Source of the DNA: Evernia prunastri
Taxonomy: Eukaryota > Ascomycota > Lecanoromycetes > Lecanorales > Parmeliaceae
Assembly (NCBI GenBank): GCA_003184365.1
Contig: NKYR01000008.1
Coordinates: 372,001-436,000 of the forward strand
Direction: 5' to 3'
Length of the DNA: 64,000 nucleotides
Under the pieces are notes generated by a model. The model saw only the letters and a program-made list of their open reading frames with translations. It had not been told where the DNA came from and ran no database searches. Shown here piece after piece: positions 42,232 through 50,874 of this stretch (positions within the stretch are counted from its first letter, which is position 1; each line of letters begins with the position of its first letter). The translations under genes were made by a program, and so were the position numbers.

Positions 42232-43481
42232 AGAAACCAATGTTTGGCTTTTTGCACTTCGTGTTCGGCCCAAGCGCGAATATTGATTTGACTATAACCC
42301 TGTGCCATCGCCATCCTAAGATGACGACGTGTGTAGGTGGGGACGAGTGGACCGGAAAGAAAAGCTAGCGGAACGGATCCACTAGCAATTAAGCCACCAT
42401 ACACGACGCATCTCACATCGACAATTGATATGAGTATCTGCCCTCCACGGTCGAACGCCATCTAACTAATAATACCTACCTTTGTTTACCTGACCTTCCA
42501 CCCGGCAATGGTGAGAGCTTAGCTGAACGACGTCTTTCTTGCCATTGGTTAAAGACAGCTCAAAAGGTGTCGAAGTTACTGCGTGACGATTTTTCGACTC
42601 CTTGAGGACTGCTATCGCCACAATCGCAGCTTTTCGGTTTCTTAGCAGCATGCTCCGTTGACACTTATGCGTTTTGCACGTCGGCATCGTATTTGAGGAA
42701 GGCGTGTATCAGAAGTTGGCCGGTCATCATCGCGCCTTCCATTAGAAAAACCAGGTCCAAGGTAATAGGGATGTGCGGTGCAAAGCAAACCAACATGTTT
42801 GGCGCTTGTGAAGAAACTTCCTAGCTCCGACACGAAACGAGCCGGTTTCTGGCGCGGGCGTTTAAGATCGGAACTCATCCCTGCCTCCTTGTCTCAACAA
42901 AGTCAAAAATACTGAACTTCGCTCCGACCTTCCCGCGTCGCACTCCATAAGCCCATGAAAGCTCTCCTCATGGCACCTATGTTTCGGAACAGTTTCAGCG
43001 GCAGCGGGATGGTACCTGATCGACAGTCTTGAAGCGCACCAAGCGGGCAATTTCCACAACGCACGTACCACACCCTCCACACATTCGTAAGCTCAGACCA
43101 GTTCTTCTGCGGGAGCTCCCATGGTGCCCTTCAGATAAACCACCTACGAAGCTAAGTCCGATGACTGGATTGGTCTGGGCCTGGGGGTTCGGAGTAGAAA
43201 AGGTCCTGAGGCCTCTTTCTCGGCCCAGGCCACCAAAACCACGTGCGGCGGCGATTGCAAAAACGCCACATCCACCAGGCCAGTGTTTCGTACCTGCGTC
43301 CTCCAGCAGGTGTAGTAAAAACTGGATGGAAACCTCATTATTTAGTCGATGCATTGGCTCCTCGAAGTACGGAGCACCCAGGAGGTGAGTCGAAGCATCC
43401 TAGAGAAGGTGAGGCAGTAGTGTTTGGCAAACTCTGCAAATTGGCTCCATGATCGAGTGTCACTAGCCTGTGGTATTGCTG
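41045..43481. other. intergenic with an assembly gap
   Basis: No convincing gene is seen. The stretch 41973-42290 contains a 15-N gap (42126-42140) with the same sequence on both sides. Frames at 42.9-43.4 kb overlap on both strands with no motif. Confidence 0.45.
41973..42290. repeat. duplicated sequence around a 15-N gap, with CTT microsatellite
   Basis: The 153 bases at 41973-42125 and the 150 bases at 42141-42290 are the same sequence, apparently differing only in the number of CTT units in a microsatellite (about 42026-42067 and 42196-42231). Two nearly identical flanks beside a gap are best explained by one locus assembled twice across an unresolved microsatellite. Confidence 0.85.
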
Positions 43482-43489
43482 TATAAAAT
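43482..43489 (+). promoter_or_regulatory. TATA box of secreted-protein gene 2
   Basis: TATAAAAT lies 136 bases upstream of the ATG at 43625. Confidence 0.6.
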
Positions 43490-43624
43490 CTGCCACCTCT
43501 CTCTGTTTGCAAAGAATCCAGAACTGCATCCTTCATTTTTGTTCAGTTCAAAAGTACCAGGCGTACTAATATTAGTCAATTTTCGTGTTTTACCTTCCGT
43601 TCCAGAACTTATCTATCGTCCATC

Positions 43625-44374
43625 ATGCATCTTCAATTGTTCCTATTCGCCCTGGTGGCGCCGCTCGCACTCTCCCTCCCTCAGCCTATATCTCAGGGCG
43701 AATCCAGTGCCTTGATCCCCAGGCAGGAGTCTGGTAACTCGACCGGCGGTGCACGCGAGGGTGGACGACACGAATTCGAAGGCAAGAAGCGTCACCGTGG
43801 TTCTTCCCACCCGGAGCGTGACCTCATCGAGCGTCAAGAATCCGGCAACTCCACCGGCGGTTCAGAGGAAGGTGGACGTCACGGATTCGAGGGCAAGGGC
43901 CATCACCACGATTCTTCGCACCCGGAGCGTGATCTTACCGAACGTCAAGAATCCGGTAACTCGACCGGCGGTGCAGAGGAAGGTGGACGTCACGGATTCG
44001 AGGGCAAAGGGCGCCACGGCATTCCTTCCCACCCGGAGCGCGACCTCAGCGAACGTCAAGAATCCAGCAATTCCACCAGCGGCGGCGAACGTCACGGAGA
44101 CGGCAAATTCCACCACGAAGGCCACCCTGGCCCGAAGGTCGACAAGAGGATCGAAGAGGGCAATGGCACCACCGGCGGCGAGACCGGCAGGCAGAAGTTC
44201 ACGCCGGACGGATACCACGGCGGGCCTCAGAGGCCTGACGAGCATAAGAGGTCGATCGTCGATGCGGTCCTGGACCGGAGACAGGATAACTCGACGTCCG
44301 ATGGCGCTGAGGGCGAGGGTAGGGGCAGGCATGGGTCCGAGAAGGGACATTTTGGACACAACGGGTCCGAGTAA
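43625..44374 (+). CDS. secreted protein made of ~37-residue Gly/His-rich repeats
   Basis: The protein has 249 residues, with signal peptide MHLQLFLFALVAPLALS. From about residue 31 it consists of six degenerate repeats. The first three (37 residues each) have the plan RQESGNSTGG-x-EGGRH-x-FEGK-x-SHPERDL. The fourth is shortened and the last two are diverged. Each unit carries an N-glycosylation sequon (NST or NGT) and an Arg before Gln. Dibasic sites (KKR, DKR, HKR, RRQ) lie between or within units. Several units are His-rich (GHHHDSSH). Repeats 1-3 are also close at DNA level, implying recent duplication or homogenisation. It could be a repeat-containing peptide precursor cut by Kex2, or a glycosylated wall or matrix protein. 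No UstY-like (DUF3328) tailoring gene is present in the window. Confidence 0.75.
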   Translation: MHLQLFLFALVAPLALSLPQPISQGESSALIPRQESGNSTGGAREGGRHEFEGKKRHRGSSHPERDLIERQESGNSTGGSEEGGRHGFEGKGHHHDSSHPERDLTERQESGNSTGGAEEGGRHGFEGKGRHGIPSHPERDLSERQESSNSTSGGERHGDGKFHHEGHPGPKVDKRIEEGNGTTGGETGRQKFTPDGYHGGPQRPDEHKRSIVDAVLDRRQDNSTSDGAEGEGRGRHGSEKGHFGHNGSE

Positions 44375-45404
44375 ATCTGCCTGTCGCCACTGCACATCGA
44401 CCAGACTGTCGCTGATGTCACTGCCGGCGTCGTCCTCGTGTAAATATAATTTCTCCGTGTGGGCGAATGTCGCTGGGGCAAGAGGAGGGAGAGCATGGTC
44501 ATGATGGGAGAAAACCTAATTATTGGTCTTTACGCATCGAGAACTCATTGTTCTCAACTCACACTCATTGTATCTATCTATCTAATCAACCCATAGCGAA
44601 CGAACGTCGGGTACGTAGTCAAGCGAGGAACAATTCGCTCCCATGGGCCGCGCTGCAACTATCTGCTATTTTATACAACATGACTTCCGTCGTTGAGTGT
44701 CCGAGATGCTACTGTCCGCCTGAACACGGGGACCACCACTCATGCTGAAAATGCGAGCGGTATATCGCATGGCGATTTGAATCGGTCAAACCTGATAACC
44801 GAACATCCAGTCGGGTGCAGCGTGCCCGCTTTTGGCAGTGCCATGAGGGGGGATTGTAGAGAGGGGGGTTTGGGTGGGCGGGTGCGTGGATGGAAGGATG
44901 GATGGATAAGAGGCATTGCGCAACTGAGCGGGGAGGAAAGGGAGGGAGGAAAAGGGAAGGGAAGAGATGGAAAGGGGAGGGAAGGAGGAGAGGGGGGAAT
45001 TTGATATCGCTTTTTCGGGGTGGGGGCGGGGGAGGGAAGGCGGTTTGCTTGAGGGGGATTAATATGGTGGGTAGGCTGATATGGTAAGGTGGGAGGGGAT
45101 TAGAGTAGAGTAGTAGAACAGAATGAAGGACTGAGATAGAGTAGAAGAATAAGTAAATGTATCGTCATGACGACGGTCAACTTTTGGGAGCAAAGGATTC
45201 CTGGCGGGCGGGGCTCTCATTCCAGGGCGTTTGCCGAGTCAACGAGCGCACGCTGGACCCAGGCCCGGATAGATAGATAAGTTCCGTGATGAAGGAGATG
45301 GGAAAATCAATGAGGAAAGTGACTGATCAATATTTAATTCTCGCGTCAGGTATTTTTTACACATCTTTTAAGACCAGTCAATCTCAAAGAAAAAAAGGGA
45401 AAAA
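44375..45404. other. intergenic
   Basis: A G-rich, A/G-repetitive stretch runs from about 44840 to 45100 on the + strand. A TATA-like ATATTTAAT (45330-45338) lies close to the next gene. No gene is seen. Confidence 0.45.
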
Positions 45405-45749
45405 ATGCAAGCGCGCCTCTACCTCTTCGCCTGCCTCGCACCCCTGATCGCCTGCGCGCCCGTCCCCGCAGCACCGGACGGTCGTCAGGGCTCTTCCTCT
45501 TTGCGATATCCAATCGCAGTGACCTCCTCCTCCTCCTCCTCCTCCTCCCCCTTCAACCCCAACCTCAAAGCCGTCATCACCCACAAAAGAGCACGTGTCC
45601 GCGAAACCTCTGCCGCGGATGCATTAGCCGCGGAGAAAAGAGCCTACGAGCTCGAAGTGTCGCGCGGCGGCGGCATTTCCGTGGTCTCGACGAGCGCACA
45701 TACGGCGGCGGCGGCGGCGGCAGATGATGTTCCGGACACGGAGATTTAG
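45405..45749 (+). CDS. small secreted protein with Kex2-type sites, paralogue of the 46529 gene
   Basis: The protein has 114 residues to the first stop, with signal peptide MQARLYLFACLAPLIACAP. A serine run from a TCC microsatellite is followed by NLKAVITHKRARVRETSAAD and ALAAEKRAYELE, with two Lys-Arg sites. The same plan occurs in the gene at 46529 (LKTAIAQKRTQERDL... SEEKRAYQLE), so the two are paralogues. After the TAG at 45747-45749 the same frame stays open for 71 more codons to 45965, including GDRFNLGYLAMPVDN and two KK/RK sites. Whether that extension is translated is unknown. No known domain; a secreted propeptide is a reasonable reading. Confidence 0.65.
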   Translation: MQARLYLFACLAPLIACAPVPAAPDGRQGSSSLRYPIAVTSSSSSSSSPFNPNLKAVITHKRARVRETSAADALAAEKRAYELEVSRGGGISVVSTSAHTAAAAAADDVPDTEI

Positions 45750-45965
45750 GCGGTGAAGCAGGAGGCAACTACGACGACGACGGGTAAGAGCCTACGCTGG
45801 GACCCGTTGGCGGTCGATCCGATGGCGGGGGATCATTCGAGGGCTGGAGGGGATCGTTTTAACTTGGGGTATTTAGCTATGCCGGTGGATAATATGGGTG
45901 ATGTGCTGCGGGCTGGTGGTGGGCTTTCCACTGGAGATGTTCTGAAGAAAGTGCCTCGGAAGTGA
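45750..45965 (+). other. in-frame open extension after the stop of the 45405 gene
   Basis: Seventy-one sense codons follow the TAG in the same frame and end at a TGA at 45963. The encoded sequence contains RWDPLAVDPMAGD and RFNLGYLAMP. The extension downstream of the paralogue's stop has a similar GD...LGY. A GTAAGA donor-like site lies at 45784. Confidence 0.4.
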
Positions 45966-46417
45966 AATGAGGAAGTTTGTGAGCTTGTGATGTTGGTGAA
46001 CGACGTGAAGGGCGGTGCAAGCAAGGTTGCAGGTAAATCAGGGGCTTTGAGGAAAGTCCGTTGTGCACCAGTGGAGGGTCGCTTCAGCATCTGGCAATGG
46101 GTGTGCACAAAGAAATGATCGGTTGTAGTTGCGCTTCGAGGTGGAGGAAGAAAACGGTGGATTGCACGAGTTGATTTCTTGTTGAAAATACAGGAGTCTA
46201 AAATCAGAGTTTCCGTTTGCGATGCTCAATATTCAGACGAGAAAAGAAGGTCTTGCAGATAGTACACATTCCGGTGGACAATGACGCATTAGGCTTTGCC
46301 AAGCATCCTGCGTGCGTAAAACAGTTTACGAGTGCTTGTCGTCGCATCCAGAAACAGGCCTGGAGCACCTGGCTTTGATTATAATGGAGTAATTGCGCTG
46401 TCGACCATGTTGCTATG
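45966..46417. other. intergenic
   Basis: No gene is seen between the two paralogous secreted-protein genes. Confidence 0.45.
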
Positions 46418-46423
46418 TATAAG
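46418..46423 (+). promoter_or_regulatory. TATA box of secreted-protein gene 4
   Basis: TATAAG (within TATGTATAAG) lies 106 bases upstream of the proposed start at 46529. Confidence 0.5.
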
Positions 46424-46528
46424 ATGAGCGTCCCGTGCGGCTGAAAGGAGGTTCCGACTTCTCAAACCTTCAATAGCGGAGAGCCTACCAAGCCTTAGCT
46501 CATTCAGGTTCATACCTTCTGGTCCACC

Positions 46529-46843
46529 ATGCAATTACCTGGTCTCCTCATCATCCTCCTCGCCTCCATAACCTTCTCCGCAGCCCTCCCAGCCGGCCTC
46601 TCGTTCAGTGAAGATCTGAAGACCGCCATCGCACAAAAACGGACCCAAGAACGCGATCTGGCGGCTTCTAATTCTCTGTCAGAGGAGAAGAGAGCATACC
46701 AGCTCGAGACATCCGAAGTCGCTGCACCCAAACACAAACGAGACCTCGATTTCCCCAAGGAAATCAGAAACCCGGAGCACGCCGAGCGATCAGGCGGAGG
46801 AAAGGTCGATCGCCGTCGGGAATCGCTTCACTCTGGATCTTGA
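46529..46843 (+). CDS. small secreted protein with Kex2-type sites, paralogue of the 45405 gene
   Basis: The protein has 104 residues, with signal peptide MQLPGLLIILLASITFSAALP. The mature part has four dibasic or tribasic sites (AQKR, EEKRAYQLE, KHKRDLDF, DRRR) spaced 15-30 residues apart, a layout typical of Kex2-processed precursors. It aligns with the 45405 product across LK-AI--KR...EEKRAY-LE. A TGA at 46841-46843 ends the frame, but 30 further in-frame codons follow (46844-46933), including GDVDLGYFEKRLN, before a TAG. That tail ends in another Lys-Arg site. The tail's resemblance to the one behind the paralogue suggests it was once coding, or still is. Confidence 0.65.
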   Translation: MQLPGLLIILLASITFSAALPAGLSFSEDLKTAIAQKRTQERDLAASNSLSEEKRAYQLETSEVAAPKHKRDLDFPKEIRNPEHAERSGGGKVDRRRESLHSGS

Positions 46844-46936
46844 CCTGGCAGTACCGTGAAGAATCATGAGAACGCGCTAGGTGTGAGCAGTCCGGGAGAT
46901 GTTGACCTCGGATATTTTGAGAAAAGGTTGAATTAG
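46844..46936 (+). other. in-frame open extension after the stop of the 46529 gene
   Basis: Thirty sense codons lie between TGA (46841) and TAG (46934) in the frame of the upstream gene, containing GDVDLGYFEKRLN. I tested one possible intron across the stop (46805-46851) and it breaks the frame. Confidence 0.4.
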
Positions 46937-47467
46937 AATGGGCGATTTAGTCGAGGTTTGATGGAAGATGAGATGGACGAGGCTCTCGAATGGCAGCGGA
47001 AAGGTTGACGGAGGGGAAAATGGTTTAATCGGCGGAGGATGGTCTTGTGCTTGATATTCTTGGAAGCATGGGCTGCTGATGATGTTGGCGTTGGCCCTGT
47101 ATCAAGAGTTGTGTTTGAGCTTGCTGACGAAGAGCTCGGTTGACATGAGGCGACGGTTTGGTTTGGTGTAGAATCGGAGAAACCATATCAAGCATGAATA
47201 TCATTGCTAGACACCTGGTCCAATTGATTTGCTTTTACCATCATCAGGCCTCTTCCAGCACGCACTAGTGTTTCCTGATCGCTTCCAGTCTCAGCTTCGG
47301 GACGCTGCAGGACCGGCCTCTCAAGTCTTCTAACACTGCAAAACGACCTGAGCTTGAAAGAGGAGCAACAATGCAGAGACGGTCTTATGCTGACCCAAAT
47401 CGTGGGCTTCAGGGATCAAAATCAGTCTTGTTTCTGTATACTTGACTAATCGAGGAAGACTCAAAGC
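46937..47467. other. intergenic
   Basis: This is the space between a + gene and a - gene ending here. Nothing is recognised. Confidence 0.45.
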
Positions 47468-48673
47468 TCACCCATAGTACGTCGGTATGGCGTTCAATCT
47501 GTTGTACGTCCCACGCGGCGCCGGCGTGGCGGGTGGGGCCACTGCTGTATTCGTTGGAACCTGGGTTGTGTTCGTCGCGTTTGCAGAAGTGGGCGTCGCA
47601 TCAACAGGCGTAGGAATATCGTCCTGTGCTGCTTTGCTCTGGGCTCCCCATGTAAGCAAGACGACGTAGTAATCAAGTGTATCCCCAGGCCCGAACTCTT
47701 CTGACTCTGTGCCACTCCGCGACGTAGACTTGAAAGGCGAAAAGCTCGCTGTACTCCCCTGTCGTAGCTGCAGCCCTGGTGGTACATTGGGAACGTTGAG
47801 ACCTTTGAAGTATTTCGACCCCGTCCAAGCTGAACTCTGAGTGCCTTCTTCATTCATGACGAGTACATTGCCATCCCCTAATGGAAGCTTCCACAACCGT
47901 GCTCTTTCAATGATAGTATCGAGCTCCGTCCTTTTGGCTTCAATCGTCTCCAATTCCATCTCGAACTTCTTCAATCCTTTCAGATTGGCAAATCTGCTCC
48001 CCCAGCTCCCACTCTCGTATGGTTGGTCGTCAGGCACCCAGTCACCGACTCTGGCCCGGCCTTTCCTCTTTGGATCCAATGCCAACGGACTATTTTCTCC
48101 AAGGAGGTTATACCACCAATCCGTATGCCTGATTGTGATCCTAATATTCTCCGGTCCACCCTCTGGCCAACTGGTCGTGAAATTCAGCCATTGATTCTTC
48201 CAATCCTCCAGCCAGAACTGCTGCGTGAACAGGTGGACGGTTTTCACCGCGTTCCTTTGCGAGAGCTTCATATGTCGATCATGGAGCAAATAATTTGTCG
48301 AGCCAAGGGGTATCCTTGATTTTTCCACACCCCATATGACGTGCTCGTTGTGTACGACAGGTAAGAGGTCTGTCTCGAGGTATACCCGTCGGCACGTCAA
48401 TAGCAAAGCCACTGCAATCGCTCGCGCATGCGTGTAGCCAGGTCGATACCAGAAGCTGTGCCTCGAGTATGGGCGCGGGGGATCTGGGTAGGCGAGAAGG
48501 GCATAGTAGAATATATGGTTGCGAATCTCAGCGGGCAGTGTGGAGAAAAGAGGGGAGGCGATCTGAGGATTGATGTACGGACGACTGGTGATCTTGGCGA
48601 CGGCAGTGGGTTTAGAGGCGTGCTTCAGGGCGCGCTTGCGCTGGATGTAGTTGAAGGGGGTCGCTGGTGCCAT
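47468..48673 (-). CDS. 2EXR/F-box-like conserved fungal protein
   Basis: The protein has 401 residues from the first ATG (MAPATPFNYIQRKRALKHA); upstream codons in the frame have no ATG. The recognisable part is SPLFSTLPAEIRNHIFYYAL, the LPxEIRN-IY-A-like motif of F-box/2EXR domains, followed by AIAVALLLTCRRVYLETDLL. A conserved-looking central region has NAVKTVHLFTQQFWLEDW and IRITIRHTDWW. Near the end is LDYYVVLLTWGAQSK, after which the tail is Thr/Ala/Pro-rich and disordered. The tail begins just where relatives often have an intron, so the true C-terminus could differ. The likely role is protein-protein contact, perhaps an SCF adaptor; not proven. Confidence 0.7.
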   Translation of the reverse strand: MAPATPFNYIQRKRALKHASKPTAVAKITSRPYINPQIASPLFSTLPAEIRNHIFYYALLAYPDPPRPYSRHSFWYRPGYTHARAIAVALLLTCRRVYLETDLLPVVHNEHVIWGVEKSRIPLGSTNYLLHDRHMKLSQRNAVKTVHLFTQQFWLEDWKNQWLNFTTSWPEGGPENIRITIRHTDWWYNLLGENSPLALDPKRKGRARVGDWVPDDQPYESGSWGSRFANLKGLKKFEMELETIEAKRTELDTIIERARLWKLPLGDGNVLVMNEEGTQSSAWTGSKYFKGLNVPNVPPGLQLRQGSTASFSPFKSTSRSGTESEEFGPGDTLDYYVVLLTWGAQSKAAQDDIPTPVDATPTSANATNTTQVPTNTAVAPPATPAPRGTYNRLNAIPTYYG

Positions 48674-49346
48674 GGCAAGCAGCTGAGTGATTGGGAGCAG
48701 TGGACGGGGAATTGATATTGTGGGAGTGGTCTCTTTATCAATAGAGTAATGGGATGGAGTCTTGGTACGTCGAGACAGATCTACAAATACAGATTCGAGG
48801 CGTGCATGATCGAAGATTTTCAATGCGGGGAAGCAATTTATACCCTAGTTGAGCACGCCACTTTGAATCACCGTCGCCACAAAGGGCTGCTAATGAACAT
48901 CAACACCAGGTTCACACAATTTACGATTTACTTCAAGTTCGATATGCATCTTCTTCGGCAGGTGAGTCCGTATCAAAGACGCCAGGAGAGCCAGGAGAGT
49001 TCAACGCACTTTCCGTTGTGACAGCGAGAATCCGGGTTTCCATTTGTCCACTGTAGGAAGGCGATCAGCTGCGGCAGCACCGCTTTGCCCAATAGCTTGA
49101 GTAGTACGACAAGTCTCACAATCGAAACTTGATGAGCATAAAGATTGTTTGTAAAGCGGCTGCGAACTAGCAACGCTGTGAGTTCCATTGAACGGTGCTA
49201 AGGGGAATGCGACTCCATCATGCATTTTGTATCGCAATACAACATTAAATTGTTGAGACAATTCGTACGAATTCGATCAGCCAACACGATGCAGCGAACC
49301 CTATCGCTACTACACTCGTCTTCTGCTGCTCCCTACTGTCTACCAC
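48674..49346. other. intergenic
   Basis: This is the 5' region of the 2EXR-like gene and the 3' end of the receptor gene. No gene is seen. Confidence 0.45.
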
Positions 49347-50874
49347 TTAGGAACCTTGATGTCCATATTCCAAGTCACCTCGTTTCGTAGCGGTTCCGAC
49401 GTCTGCTGCCTCCTTCGGGGCACATGTCCCCATCGCCTGGGCCTGCGATAGTTCAATCCCATCCAGCGTATAATATTCGCCGTGAAGCTGAGAGTATGGG
49501 TCGACGTCTACTTCGGAAATATTCAACCCAGTATTGCGCTTGGCGAAGGAGCCTTTGATCTTCGTGAGCGCTTTATCCTTTGACATTTGTCTCTTGCCCC
49601 TCGGATCGTGACCAGAATTAGTCGCGGATCTTGACTGACGTCATAATACCTTAGACACTTTGGGACCCACATGTTGAAAGAATCTGGGCATGGTGGGAAG
49701 ACAGCTGGTAATGACACTAGCTGAAAGCTCTGCCACGGTCCATAGACCCAAAGGGCCGAGCATATAGCTTTTGTCTAAGGTCCCGACGAGTCGCCAAGTG
49801 TAGTACGTGCGCATAATCGAGGCCAGAAAAGTGCTGAACATCCATAGAGATTAGTAACTTTCGCGAAGGTTTGACTCTGGGGTTGGCAACTAATTTGACA
49901 CACGTGGCCTGGAAGGGGAAAAGCCAGGTTGAATACCAGTATACTTACAGAAAACCTGAAGCAAAGACACCTGTGGTCAACAGTTTTCTCCTCAAGGACA
50001 TATTCAACTTCCAGACAGATGCCATCGGCATTATCAGGATAGCGAAGTCCGATATCACGTTGAAAACCCCACTAGCTTCATAGGCAGCGACGTCGCTATA
50101 GCAATGGCCGGTAGTAATTGACAGATTCCAGATCTTTTCGCGTGGAGTGCATTGAAATATATCGAAGAATGTTAATACGAAGTAGAAGATAAAGATGCTG
50201 GAAATCCCAACTCGGATGGCAATGAACATCGGCGTGTATTCGTTTCCGGTGGATACAAAGATGCGGGAGTATTGAAGAAGGATGGAGAGTTTGCCAAAGA
50301 AAGCGGTTAGGTCGTAAATAATTGCAGCGATATTGACCCACTTCATCGTCAGTAGAGACCTCGAGTGTTCACAATAACGAATCAACATCTTACATAGAGT
50401 AATACGACGAATTCCTTCAACCGCAGATCCCACATATGAACACCAAGCCCGGCCCTGATTACGAAAATAGCCACAACAAAATATCCACTCAAACTCAGCT
50501 ACTAGAATTAGCGCCAAGGTGGTACATGTCGAGTGAATGTCTACCCAAGAGACTACAGAAGCGTCTTGAAAGCACGTTAGGATACTTTAATCAGCAGGAA
50601 CAAAACGGCATGAGTATCAACACTTACAGTCGTCATATCCCATAGAACGAAGGAGGAAACCCTTAGTATAGATACGAATGAAAATGGCTAAGCTTGAGAA
50701 GGTTGTGCATGCTGTGATGGAGAAATAGAAAACAAAATTAAGACTTGGCGGTTCATCGAAGTCAGGTAGTATGCCAGCAGGTGGTTTGCCAGCCGGTCCA
50801 TTCAAGAGTACTTCAATATTTGCTTTGAGCTGCTCTGGTGTGGAAGAAGCTGTTGCCATTTCCGTTGGTGGCAT
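49347..50874 (-). CDS. PTH11-like seven-transmembrane (fungal rhodopsin-domain) protein
   Basis: I read six exons: 50874-50628, 50564-50545, 50498-50394, 50340-49949, 49833-49650 and 49592-49347, giving 397 residues. The join of exons 1-3 yields GYDDYASVVSWLSLSGYFVV, then GLGVHMWDLRLKEFVVLLY, the hallmark of this family; the 20-nt exon 2 is needed for it. Exon 4 has WVNIAAIIYDLTAFFGKLSILLQY and the CTP...GHC loop. Exon 5 has FLASIMRTYYTW and YMLGPLGLWTVAELSASVITSCLP, the expected sixth and seventh helices. The C-terminal tail is cytoplasmic and variable. Such proteins sit in the plasma membrane and may sense surface or host cues, as Pth11 does in Magnaporthe. Most donors are GTAAGT-like; those of introns 2 and 5 (GTAGAC, GTATTA) are weak, so those two junctions are less sure. 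Confidence 0.75.

Noticed and set aside
41973..42290. A genuine tandem duplication with a CTT-encoded Leu/Lys-rich protein
   Set aside because: The copies flank an N gap and the frame is just the microsatellite; an assembly artefact is simpler.
40340..46843. A dikaritin/ustiloxin-type RiPP gene cluster
   Set aside because: There are precursor-like repeats and Kex2-type sites, but no DUF3328 (UstYa-like), tyrosinase or methyltransferase gene within the window and no Tyr-containing core peptide repeat.
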